Shown: one piece after another, positions 1 to 5,557 of the stretch
How positions within the stretch are numbered: the stretch's first letter is position 1
Layout of the letters: every line of letters begins with the position of its first letter
DNA from: Acidisarcina sp.
GTDB taxonomy: Bacteria > Acidobacteriota > Blastocatellia > Pyrinomonadales > Pyrinomonadaceae
Length of the DNA: 5,568 nucleotides
Direction of reading: 5' to 3'
Assembly: GCA_021155145.1 (NCBI GenBank)
Contig: JAJNPX010000319.1
Location: 1 to 5,568, forward strand
The notes under the pieces: generated by a model
What the model was told of the DNA's origin: nothing
The model's database searches: none
Seen by the model: the letters and a program-made list of their open reading frames with translations, nothing else
Translations under genes and position numbers: made by a program

Positions 1-173
1 CTGATATCGCCCTTGCTCACACGCGGGCTTATGCATGGCTCCACACGCTGGAACAGCTAACCACAGACGGGCGACATCTTTTTACGCCCTACGTAAGCGA
101 CTTAATTGACTTGGTCGATTTAATGCGAGAGGGCCTGTCGCAGGCTGTGGAAACCATGTCACTCGGCCAGTAA
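1..173 (+). CDS. 3' end of an unrecognised protein (partial, 56 C-terminal residues)
   Basis: An open frame runs in from the left edge (first full codon at base 3) and stops at TAA 171-173. It encodes 56 residues beginning DIALAHTRAYAWLHTLEQLT and ending ETMSLGQ. The segment is rich in Leu, Ala, Asp and Glu and would form amphipathic helices; there is no membrane segment and no motif I recognise. Other plus-strand frames here are broken by stops. Leucine codons include several TTA/TTG, unlike the CTC/CTG preference of the genes to the right. The gene converges on the carboxyltransferase gene. That it is coding is inferred from frame openness and protein-like composition only; function unknown. 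Confidence 0.55.
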   Translation, partial: DIALAHTRAYAWLHTLEQLTTDGRHLFTPYVSDLIDLVDLMREGLSQAVETMSLGQ

Positions 174-241
174 GCCCGTCACTGGGACTCTGAAAAGCGC
201 GTCGCTGGAGAAAAACAAGTGGTCACTGGCGACAAATGCGG
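174..241. repeat. Convergent intergenic gap with three copies of GTCRCTGG
   Basis: The gap between two converging genes holds GTCACTGG at 178-185, GTCGCTGG at 201-208 and GTCACTGG at 222-229, spaced 23 and 21 bp. That is about two helical turns apart, so all copies would face the same side of the DNA. No convincing rho-independent terminator (GC stem plus T-run) is visible on either strand, although both genes end here. The copies may be chance in so short a region. Confidence 0.4.
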
Positions 242-1861
242 CTAAACCCGCGGGAGAACAAAGGCGCCGATGTGCGGCGAAGTGGTATTCAGGCAGGTCT
301 CGAGTGCGAGGATCAGCGAATCGCGTAGATCTTCGGGCGTCAGTATCGCATCTACCAGGCCGCGGGCAGCGGCGTGTTTGGCATCGAGTTCGCGTTCATA
401 CGTCTCGCGGACCTTTTCCATCTCGGCCAGCATGGCATCATCGGGCTCTTTGCCGTCTTTCTTGAGCTTTTCAAGCTGCGTCCCGAAAATGGCCTGCACG
501 GCTGAATCGCCCTCCATCACGCCCATACGCCCGGTCGGCAAGGTGAAGATGAAATCCGGATCGAAACCTTGCCCGGCCATCGCGTAATAGCCCGCACCGG
601 AAGCGTGGTTGACGGTCAGAACGAGCTTGGGCACCGCGGCGGTCGCCATTGCCTCGACAAAACGAGCGCCCGCGCGGATGATGCCGCTGTGCTCCGCCTC
701 GGCCCCGACCATAAAGCCCGAAACATCCTGAATGAACAGCAGAGGCGTCGAGTGACGGTCGCAGTTCTCGATAAAATACGCCGTCTTTTCGGCAGATTCC
801 GTATAGACGATGCCGCCAAAACGCGGCGGGGTTCCCGGTTTTCCCTTCGACATCCCACGCGAATTCGCGATCACGCCGACGAGTATGCCGCCGATGCGTG
901 CCGTGCCGCAGATCATCTCTTTGGCAAAATCCGCCTGAAATTCATCGATCCCGCCCCCGTCCAGAAACGTGTCGAGCACGGCATGCATATCGTACGGCGC
1001 GCGGTGGTCGGCGGGGAGAAGATCGAAAAGCTGTCGGCTTTCGGCTTTCGGCTTTCGGCTTTCGGTGACCGAAACTCTCGTAACTTCTTTCTCAGGGAGT
1101 TCGGTTATGAGTTCGCGGATCTTGTTGATACATTCCTGCTCGTCCTTCGTCCGAAAGTGCGCGACCCCCGAGATGGCGTTGTGCGTCAACGCGCCGCCGA
1201 GCGTTTCGTTGTCGATGGTCTGGCCGGTCGCGCCTTTTACGAGGTTTGCCCCGCCGAGGCCCATGAACGATGTGCCCTCGACCATCAGGATCACATCAGA
1301 CAGCGCCGGCAGATACGCACCGCCCGCGACGCACATTCCCATCACGGCCGAGATCTGCGGCACCTTCAGATATCGCCGCATTATCGAGTTGTAATAAAAG
1401 ATGCGCGCGGCCCCGTACTGGCCCGGGAAAACACCGCCCTGATACGGGAGATTCACACCAGCGGAATCGACGAGATAGACGATCGGCACGCGGTTGCGCA
1501 TCGCTATCTCCTGTGCACGCAGGATCTTTTTGATCGTTTCGGGATACCACGCACCGGCCTTGATCGTCGCGTCGTTGGCTACGATCACGCATTCCCTGCC
1601 GTGTATCTTCCCCACGACGGTCACGACCGCGGCCGCGGGTGCCTGGCCATTATATTCATCATAGGCGACGAGCAAGCCGATCTCTTGCGAGAATGTCTCG
1701 GGATCGAGCAGCAGTTCGATGCGTTCGCGGGCGGTCAGCTTGCCATGTTTGTGGATCTTTTCGATCTTTTCCGGGCCGCCGCCGAGCTTTAGCTTTCTTT
1801 CGAGGCGCAGATAATCGTCGGTCAGCTTGCGCAGGCGGGATCGGGTCGTTGATTCGGTCAT
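242..1861 (-). CDS. Acyl-CoA carboxylase, carboxyltransferase (beta) subunit
   Basis: This 539-aa cytosolic protein has the two crotonase-like halves of biotin-dependent carboxyltransferases, which move a carboxyl group from carboxybiotin to an acyl-CoA. The N-terminal half (about 30-255) has the entry motif GKLTARERIELLLD (40-53), GQYGAARIFYYNS (147-159) and the oxyanion-hole glycines in CVAGGAYLPALSD (177-189). The C-terminal half (about 278-539) has the acyl-CoA side glycines in SGAGYYAMAG (421-430) and FIQDVSGFMVG (376-386). Length matches methylcrotonyl-CoA carboxylase beta (about 535 aa). GGAYLPALSD and LVKGATG favour a methylcrotonyl-type enzyme, but the segment around 455-505 resembles glutaconyl-CoA decarboxylase alpha, so the substrate stays open. 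No biotin carboxylase or biotin carrier gene is in the window. It is the last gene of the minus-strand cluster, 45 bp after the ATP-grasp gene. The ATG at 1861 has no clear Shine-Dalgarno site. A heptamer repeat encodes residues 266-276 in the interdomain linker. Confidence 0.93.
   Translation of the reverse strand: MTESTTRSRLRKLTDDYLRLERKLKLGGGPEKIEKIHKHGKLTARERIELLLDPETFSQEIGLLVAYDEYNGQAPAAAVVTVVGKIHGRECVIVANDATIKAGAWYPETIKKILRAQEIAMRNRVPIVYLVDSAGVNLPYQGGVFPGQYGAARIFYYNSIMRRYLKVPQISAVMGMCVAGGAYLPALSDVILMVEGTSFMGLGGANLVKGATGQTIDNETLGGALTHNAISGVAHFRTKDEQECINKIRELITELPEKEVTRVSVTESRKPKAESRQLFDLLPADHRAPYDMHAVLDTFLDGGGIDEFQADFAKEMICGTARIGGILVGVIANSRGMSKGKPGTPPRFGGIVYTESAEKTAYFIENCDRHSTPLLFIQDVSGFMVGAEAEHSGIIRAGARFVEAMATAAVPKLVLTVNHASGAGYYAMAGQGFDPDFIFTLPTGRMGVMEGDSAVQAIFGTQLEKLKKDGKEPDDAMLAEMEKVRETYERELDAKHAAARGLVDAILTPEDLRDSLILALETCLNTTSPHIGAFVLPRV
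1034..1065. repeat. Tandem heptamer repeat (TCGGCTT, about 4.6 copies) inside the carboxyltransferase gene
   Basis: Four perfect head-to-tail copies of TCGGCTT start at 1034, 1041, 1048 and 1055, followed by a partial TCGG to 1065. On the coding strand the unit reads AAGCCGA. Because 7 is not a multiple of 3, the repeat cycles through all three frames and gives a 7-residue period (ESRKPKA), seen as TESRKPKAESR at residues 266-276. This lies between the two catalytic halves of the enzyme, where extra hydrophilic residues are likely tolerated. Gain or loss of one unit would shift the reading frame; a change of three units would add or remove seven residues. Confidence 0.95.
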
Positions 1862-1906
1862 GCGTTGAGCGATGCGCCCTGGGCCCTAACGCCGCGGGCG
1901 GTTTGT

Positions 1907-3262
1907 TTATCTTTCCGAAATGATGAACGTCGGGACCATTCCGCCGCCGGCCGTGACATTGGCGAGCTCATTCGAGGAGAGCCGCGTAAAGGCCGAGCCG
2001 ACGACGCCATCGAACAACAGCGGATCGAGGTCGACCAACTGCTCCACCATTCCCCATTTGCCGAGGTCGTCAAAGATCATCGGAAACCGTTCCTTGGCGG
2101 TCCTTACGCGTTCCTGCACCAGATAGTCGCCGTCTGCCAATGCCTTTTCGATCGCATCGTCCCACTCAGCGGTCGTCGAATTCCAGCCGATACAGATGCC
2201 ATGGCCACCGTAATCGTCATTGGGCTTTAGCACAAGCTTACCGGAATTGGCGCGCGCCCATTCGACGAGGTCGATCTCCTCGCCGCGGTTAACGGTCTTC
2301 TCCTCGCGGAATTTGCGCGTCCACGGAATATGCTGTTCTATCGCAGTCAACTCGCTCTCGTCAAAAAGGCCCGCATAGCGCTCGTTGGTGAGCACCGCAA
2401 AGATCGCCTTTTTGTGCACCAGCTTTCCGCGAAAGCTGTTGACCATACAGATCGCTCCGGCGCGATATGCGTCGAGCAGGGCCGGTGCCTCGTCGATGAT
2501 AGGCAGATATTCATTGACGAGAAGCCGCTTATAGACCATGTCGATCTTGACCCCGCCATAAAATAGCTTTTCGCCGTCAAACTCCAGTTCATGCGGCGAA
2601 CAGATGATCGCATCGAGGCCGTTCGATTCGAAATAATCCCGAAAGAGTTCAAACTCTTTCTGCGTCGGCAGGTCCTTCAGATCTACGATCGCGATCAGCG
2701 GCTTCCGCTCCGCTTTCCCTCCGCAAAACTCGTCCCAGCAGGACAGAAGCACCTTAAGCAGCTTTGAGCTTCCCTCAAGGCCCTGCACCTTATACCGCTC
2801 CGAGAATCGTTTCATTATGGGAAGGCTCTTAAAGATCTCGGTGGCCGAATCGGCATAGGCGATGCCCGCCGGGCTCTCGCCATTCAATTCGACGAAGCTG
2901 TACGCATTATCCGTGAGAAATGAATCGAGCCGCGCGGTCGGCGAGACCTGGCGGTATCCCGGGTCGATCTTTACGAGTTCGCGCTCGATCGCCGTGACGC
3001 CGAGTTCGTCCAAAAGGACGTCGTCCCTCACGGCTGCGTCCTTGACCTTTTGCAGGGCACTCCAGACCGTCTCGCAGATCACCTTGATCCGGGCCCAATC
3101 TGCGACCGTGACAAAATGAGGCCGCAGGTAAGGACACAACGGCCGCCCGCCAAAGATCAGGCGATTTCTTCTGAGCCCGTCATGAAGTATCTCGTACGTT
3201 TCGGCCGCGAGGCCGTCGTCTTCGAGCAGCGAATGGTAATAGGAAACGGCCTCGTTCAGCAT
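1907..3262 (-). CDS. ATP-grasp-fold carboxylate-amine ligase-like protein (glutathionylspermidine synthase / circularly permuted ATP-grasp type)
   Basis: The 451-aa soluble protein is probably an ATP-dependent ligase that joins a carboxylate to an amine through an acyl-phosphate. Visible landmarks, in order: RLDSFL (111-116), FVELNGESPAGIAY (123-136, the best candidate substrate/metal region), IAIVDLKDLPTQKEFELF (190-207), DMVYKRLLVNEYL (241-253), MVNSFRGKLVHKKA (273-286), the glycine-rich ATP loop LKPNDDYGGHGI (345-356), the hinge LVQERV (381-386) and the C-terminal LANVTAGGGMVPTF (433-446). The order and these motifs fit the glutathionylspermidine-synthase-like, permuted ATP-grasp group. 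I do not know the substrate, and no polyamine or glutathione gene lies nearby. The ATG at 3262 is 19 bp after the EVE gene stop and has no visible Shine-Dalgarno site; the gene reads toward the carboxyltransferase gene. Fold call fairly secure, function open. Confidence 0.85.
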   Translation of the reverse strand: MLNEAVSYYHSLLEDDGLAAETYEILHDGLRRNRLIFGGRPLCPYLRPHFVTVADWARIKVICETVWSALQKVKDAAVRDDVLLDELGVTAIERELVKIDPGYRQVSPTARLDSFLTDNAYSFVELNGESPAGIAYADSATEIFKSLPIMKRFSERYKVQGLEGSSKLLKVLLSCWDEFCGGKAERKPLIAIVDLKDLPTQKEFELFRDYFESNGLDAIICSPHELEFDGEKLFYGGVKIDMVYKRLLVNEYLPIIDEAPALLDAYRAGAICMVNSFRGKLVHKKAIFAVLTNERYAGLFDESELTAIEQHIPWTRKFREEKTVNRGEEIDLVEWARANSGKLVLKPNDDYGGHGICIGWNSTTAEWDDAIEKALADGDYLVQERVRTAKERFPMIFDDLGKWGMVEQLVDLDPLLFDGVVGSAFTRLSSNELANVTAGGGMVPTFIISER

Positions 3263-3281
3263 CTTGGGAAAGGTCGGCGGG

Positions 3282-3686
3282 CTAACTGCCCATCTTTACG
3301 ATCAGATCGAACTCGGCCTTGGTCAGCGGCATTACGGAGATGCGGCCGTTGCGGACGAGCAGAATGTTGCTCAGCTTCGGCTCCGCCTTCACCTCGGCGA
3401 GCGACACGGGCCGTGCGAAGGACTTGCCTGCCTTTAGTTCGACCGCGATCCATCCGTCATCATCGGCGGTGGGATCGGGAAAGGCGGGCTTCGATACGGT
3501 AGAAAACCCTACAACGGCCCTTTCGTCTCCCGAATGGTAAAAAAGGACCTCGTCGCCCTTTTTCATATCGCGCAAAAAATTGCGTGCCTGGTAATTTCGT
3601 ACTCCGGTCCAATCCGTCTTTTTCTCTTTTCGGAAATCGTCAAAGGAATAAGTTGCCGGTTCCTGCTTTACCAACCAGTAATTCAT
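3282..3686 (-). CDS. EVE domain-containing protein (THYN1-like)
   Basis: The 134-aa protein is essentially one EVE domain, a PUA-related fold. Family members such as human THYN1 are thought to bind modified DNA bases, and bacterial members are common both in housekeeping contexts and near restriction or defence genes. The signature is clear: NYWLVKQEP (2-10), TDWTGVRNYQARNFLRDM (24-41), KGDEVLFYHSG (43-53), AVVGFSTV (57-64), FPDP (69-72) and RISVMPLTKAEFDLI (115-129). Trp4, Trp26, Arg30-Asn31-Tyr32 and Tyr50-His51-Ser52 are in the positions expected to shape the aromatic pocket. The domain is complete at normal length. It sits 9 bp after the 195-aa gene and 19 bp before the ATP-grasp gene, so it is probably co-transcribed. 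No methylase or nuclease gene is nearby, so a defence role is not indicated by this window. Confidence 0.95.
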   Translation of the reverse strand: MNYWLVKQEPATYSFDDFRKEKKTDWTGVRNYQARNFLRDMKKGDEVLFYHSGDERAVVGFSTVSKPAFPDPTADDDGWIAVELKAGKSFARPVSLAEVKAEPKLSNILLVRNGRISVMPLTKAEFDLIVKMGS

Positions 3687-3692
3687 ATCGCG

Positions 3693-3697
3693 TTCCT
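3693..3697 (-). promoter_or_regulatory. Ribosome binding site of the EVE gene, overlapping the preceding stop codon
   Basis: On the minus strand AGGAA lies 6 nt before the EVE start codon, and its first bases fall inside the TAG stop (3698-3696) of the upstream gene, giving TAGGAA. This is the only good Shine-Dalgarno match among the genes here, supports the ATG at 3686, and suggests translational coupling of the two genes. Confidence 0.65.
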
Positions 3698-4283
3698 ATT
3701 TCTTTTGTGATTGTGCCGCTTTTTTGTTCAGCCACTTTGCCATGCGTTCTATGTATGGCCGTACTGGCTTGAAGAGTTTCGCCCTGAAACTATTCTTGTT
3801 CTGCTGCTCGCTCCAATCGCGAAGATTCTTTTCCGCGTACTGCCGTATCTGCGGCTCAAGATTTTGCTTCTTGACGGAGTGTTTCAGCGTCAGGTGATAA
3901 TGCTGCCCCACGAGCGAGAATATCAGCCCTGCGATATTGCTCTTGAACGAAGACTTCGCCATCCAGCGCTTTGCCCATCCCTCGGTGGGCTGAAGAAGTG
4001 CTCCCATCGCAACCTCAAGCCAGGCGCCCTGGTTCTGCACGCGCGGATGATACAGCCCCGGCAGGTCGCCCTTCATCGGGACGTCCATATTCTTGAGCCG
4101 CGGATCGTTGATAAAATCGACGAGCTTTATCTTCTCGAGTCCCCGCTGATGCTCGATAGGAAGAAAGTCGAGCGCCTTCTGTATCTGCTCGTGCGCGCCC
4201 TTCGGCAGATCGATAGTCGTTTGGTCTTCGATCTTTAACTTGGTTACCTTTGCGGCCTTTTGCCCCGCGGTCTGAATAGCCAT
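3696..4283 (-). CDS. Hypothetical protein, 195 aa, basic; possible degenerate metalloprotease-like segment
   Basis: I do not recognise a named family. The protein is soluble-looking and lysine-rich at both ends (MAIQTAGQKAAKVTKLK at the start, NKKAAQSQKK at the end), with no signal peptide. The middle looks folded and conserved: LEKIKLVDFINDPRLK (49-64), LPGLYHPR (74-81), GAWLEVAMGALL (86-97) and GWAKRWM (102-108). Residues 114-135 run through KSNIAGLIFSLVGQHYHLTL to KHS. The stretch FSLVGQHYH (122-130) has the layout of an HExxH helix (compare HEIGHHIH in zinc proteases), but Ser, Leu and Gln replace His, Glu and His, so a catalytic metalloprotease is unlikely. Histidines 79, 128, 130 and 135 remain. 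It is the first gene of the minus-strand cluster, just downstream of a good promoter, and its stop overlaps the ribosome site of the EVE gene. The ATG at 4283 has no Shine-Dalgarno site. Confidence 0.8.
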   Translation of the reverse strand: MAIQTAGQKAAKVTKLKIEDQTTIDLPKGAHEQIQKALDFLPIEHQRGLEKIKLVDFINDPRLKNMDVPMKGDLPGLYHPRVQNQGAWLEVAMGALLQPTEGWAKRWMAKSSFKSNIAGLIFSLVGQHYHLTLKHSVKKQNLEPQIRQYAEKNLRDWSEQQNKNSFRAKLFKPVRPYIERMAKWLNKKAAQSQKK

Positions 4284-4301
4284 AACTTGCGTGAAACCTA
4301 G

Positions 4302-4330
4302 ATTGTAAACGGTATTCCGCCAATAGTAAA
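4302..4330 (-). promoter_or_regulatory. Predicted sigma70-type promoter for the four-gene minus-strand cluster
   Basis: Reading the minus strand, TTTACT (4330-4325; 4 of 6 to TTGACA) is followed by exactly 17 bp and TACAAT (4307-4302; 5 of 6 to TATAAT). Transcription would start near 4295, giving a leader of only about 12 nt before the ATG at 4283, which fits the missing Shine-Dalgarno site. Predicted from sequence only. Confidence 0.6.
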
Positions 4331-4332
4331 TT

Positions 4333-4352
4333 GCGCCACACCACTGTGGCGC
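4333..4352. promoter_or_regulatory. Perfect inverted repeat in the divergent promoter region (possible operator)
   Basis: GCGCCACA (4333-4340) and TGTGGCGC (4345-4352) are perfect reverse complements separated by CCAC. The arm starts 2 bp upstream of the predicted -35 box of the minus-strand cluster, at about -37 to -57 from the likely start. That is a typical place for an activator or repressor dimer. It also lies about 100 bp upstream of lpxC. In RNA it would form an 8-bp hairpin with a 4-nt loop. Another pair, TTGCG (4331-4335) and CGCAA (4356-4360), overlaps it and could form an alternative outer pairing. Confidence 0.6.
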
Positions 4353-4366
4353 GGCCGCAACGCATC

Positions 4367-4392
4367 GGCGAATGCGGGCAACCCGCGACGCC
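4367..4392. repeat. GC-rich stem-loop upstream of lpxC
   Basis: GCGGG (4374-4378) pairs with CCCGC (4382-4386) around a CAA loop, and outside an AAT/GA internal loop GGCG (4367-4370) pairs with CGCC (4389-4392). There is no T-run after it on either strand, so it is not a classic terminator. It could be leader structure of the lpxC mRNA if transcription starts upstream, or a REP-like palindrome. I see no clear -35/-10 pair for lpxC between here and its start. Confidence 0.4.
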
Positions 4393-4455
4393 TAAAACAC
4401 GGCTTGTCCGGACGCAAACCGCACGGCACGGCGATTGTTACTTAGATGGCCAAAG

Positions 4456-5313
4456 ATGGGTCAAACTACGATATCAAGATCAATAGGCACGAGCGGCGTC
4501 GGGCTTCACACGGGCGTTCAGGTCGAACTCAGGCTACGGCCGGCACCGGCGAATACCGGATATATCTTTGTCCGTACGGACCTCGACGACTTCGAGATAC
4601 CGGCCTCGGTCGAGTATGTTTCGCATTGCTCGTACGCGACCACGCTGATGCGCCGCGGCGTGGTCCTCTCGACGTGCGAGCACCTGCTCTCGGCGCTTCG
4701 CGGCTCCGGCGTCGACAACTGTTTCATCGATCTGGACAATATCGAGATACCCATCCTAGACGGATCGAGCGAAGATTGGGTCGATCTCATACAAAGGGCG
4801 GGGATCCGACGGCTTGCATCGCCGAGGCGAACTCTAAAGGTGCTTCGCAAGGTCGAGCTGGACGAGGGCGGCCGCAGGATGTCGATCGAACCCTCCGAGC
4901 GGTTCGAGATCGAATGTGTGATCGATTTTCCGCATCCGTACATCAAACGTCAGGCTTTTCATTTCGTGATGGACAACGGCTCTTTCGGCAAGCAGATCGC
5001 CTCGGCACGTACCTTTGGCTTTACCCACGAGATCGAGATGCTGCGAAAGGCAAATCTGGCCCGCGGAGGCTCGCTCGAGAACGCCATCGTCCTCACGCCC
5101 GACGGTATGCTCAACGAAACGCCTCTGCGGTTCGATGACGAGTTCGTCCGCCACAAGATACTCGACATAATCGGCGACGTCGCCCTCCTCGGTATGCCCG
5201 TACAGGGAAAGATCACCGCCGAAAAAAGCGGCCATGCCGTTCACGCCGCCCTTATGAGCAAGCTGCTGAAAACCGAGGACGCCTGGGAAATAGTGTCCGA
5301 ACCCTTGCCTTGA
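4456..5313 (+). CDS. lpxC: UDP-3-O-acyl-N-acetylglucosamine deacetylase LpxC
   Basis: LpxC removes the acetyl group from UDP-3-O-acyl-GlcNAc, the committed step of lipid A synthesis, as a cytosolic zinc enzyme. With the ATG at 4456 the protein is 285 aa (E. coli about 305). Landmarks in this numbering: QTTISRS then SGVGLHTG (13-20), LRPAPANTG (27-35), STCEHLLSAL (72-81) with Glu75 and zinc ligand His76, EIPILDGSS (97-105), ARTFGF (184-189) with the conserved Thr186, FVRHKILDIIGD (230-241) with zinc ligands His233 and Asp237 and Lys234, and KSGHAVH (257-263) with the catalytic His260. All key residues are present, so it should be active. A TTG at 4435 is in frame and would add MLLRWPK, but family members start just before the QTTI-like strand, so I prefer 4456; neither start has a good ribosome site. 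It stands alone, divergent from the minus-strand cluster, without fabZ or lpxA beside it in the window. Confidence 0.97.
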   Translation: MGQTTISRSIGTSGVGLHTGVQVELRLRPAPANTGYIFVRTDLDDFEIPASVEYVSHCSYATTLMRRGVVLSTCEHLLSALRGSGVDNCFIDLDNIEIPILDGSSEDWVDLIQRAGIRRLASPRRTLKVLRKVELDEGGRRMSIEPSERFEIECVIDFPHPYIKRQAFHFVMDNGSFGKQIASARTFGFTHEIEMLRKANLARGGSLENAIVLTPDGMLNETPLRFDDEFVRHKILDIIGDVALLGMPVQGKITAEKSGHAVHAALMSKLLKTEDAWEIVSEPLP

Positions 5314-5388
5314 GCCCCTCGGCGCCGAAGCGGTCAGAGGAGGAAATTGTCCGTCGTCGTACCCGGCTTCATGGTCAGCTTGTTGTGA

Positions 5389-5403
5389 GTGTGCGGAGCA
5401 CAC
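5389..5403. repeat. Perfect 6-bp hairpin, GGA loop
   Basis: GTGTGC (5389-5394) and GCACAC (5398-5403) are perfect reverse complements around GGA. No T-run follows on the plus strand, so it is not a standard terminator for lpxC. Confidence 0.55.
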
Positions 5404-5471
5404 GGCAATATCGGCAGCTACTTGTGGAGTGAAACGGAACATGTAGATCGCGTCGGAGCGCTAACCTCGGA

Positions 5472-5486
5472 GCGTGTGAAACACGC
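5472..5486. repeat. Perfect 6-bp hairpin, GAA loop; weak terminator candidate
   Basis: GCGTGT (5472-5477) and ACACGC (5481-5486) pair perfectly around GAA. The plus strand continues GTCACACATTTTGTTTG, so a T-rich stretch begins about 9 nt after the stem. That is too far for a classic rho-independent terminator, but this is the nearest terminator-like site downstream of lpxC. Arm composition and loop size match the hairpin 83 bp upstream. Confidence 0.45.
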
Positions 5487-5537
5487 GTCACACATTTTGT
5501 TTGATCGGCCTAAGCTAGAAGAGATCGCGGGCGAGGG

Positions 5538-5557
5538 GTTCGTGTGAGTTCGTGTGT
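5538..5557. repeat. Two tandem copies of GTTCGTGTG (10-bp period)
   Basis: GTTCGTGTGA (5538-5547) is followed directly by GTTCGTGTGT (5548-5557) and then TTTCGCGGTTG to the window edge. The phrase resembles TTCGTG-type intergenic sequences that I recall being common in environmental bacterial genomes; that comparison is from memory. The element may continue beyond the window. Confidence 0.6.

Noticed and set aside
569..1792. Long plus-strand open frame (407 codons) opposite the carboxyltransferase gene
   Set aside because: It is antisense to a clear enzyme gene, its translation is rich in Arg, His and Asp without any fold-like pattern, and the openness is explained by the codon bias of the real gene.
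3282..3686. EVE-domain gene as a sign of a defence or modified-DNA restriction system
   Set aside because: No nuclease, methylase, helicase or toxin gene is near it; the neighbours look metabolic, and single EVE-domain proteins are common outside defence islands.
4435..4455. TTG at 4435 as the lpxC start
   Set aside because: It adds seven residues (MLLRWPK) that do not match the family N-terminus and has no ribosome site; the ATG at 4456 fits the usual start just before the QTTI-like strand.
5319..5328. Palindrome TCGGCGCCGA just after the lpxC stop as a terminator
   Set aside because: It is a loopless palindrome with no following T-run, so it does not form a rho-independent terminator.
5336..5349. 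Strong AGAGGAGGA ribosome-site-like sequence followed by TTG
   Set aside because: The TTG is only 3 nt from the site and the frame ends after 13 codons; no other start lies at a workable distance.
5310..5432. Small plus-strand frame (40 aa, TTG start overlapping the lpxC stop in TTGA)
   Set aside because: The 4-nt overlap is suggestive of coupling, but the start is TTG, there is no ribosome site before it, the product is short and arginine-rich, and nothing supports it as a gene.
4834..5442. Minus-strand open frame (202 codons) opposite lpxC
   Set aside because: It mirrors the coding strand of lpxC, whose active-site motifs are all intact; the antisense product has no recognisable features.
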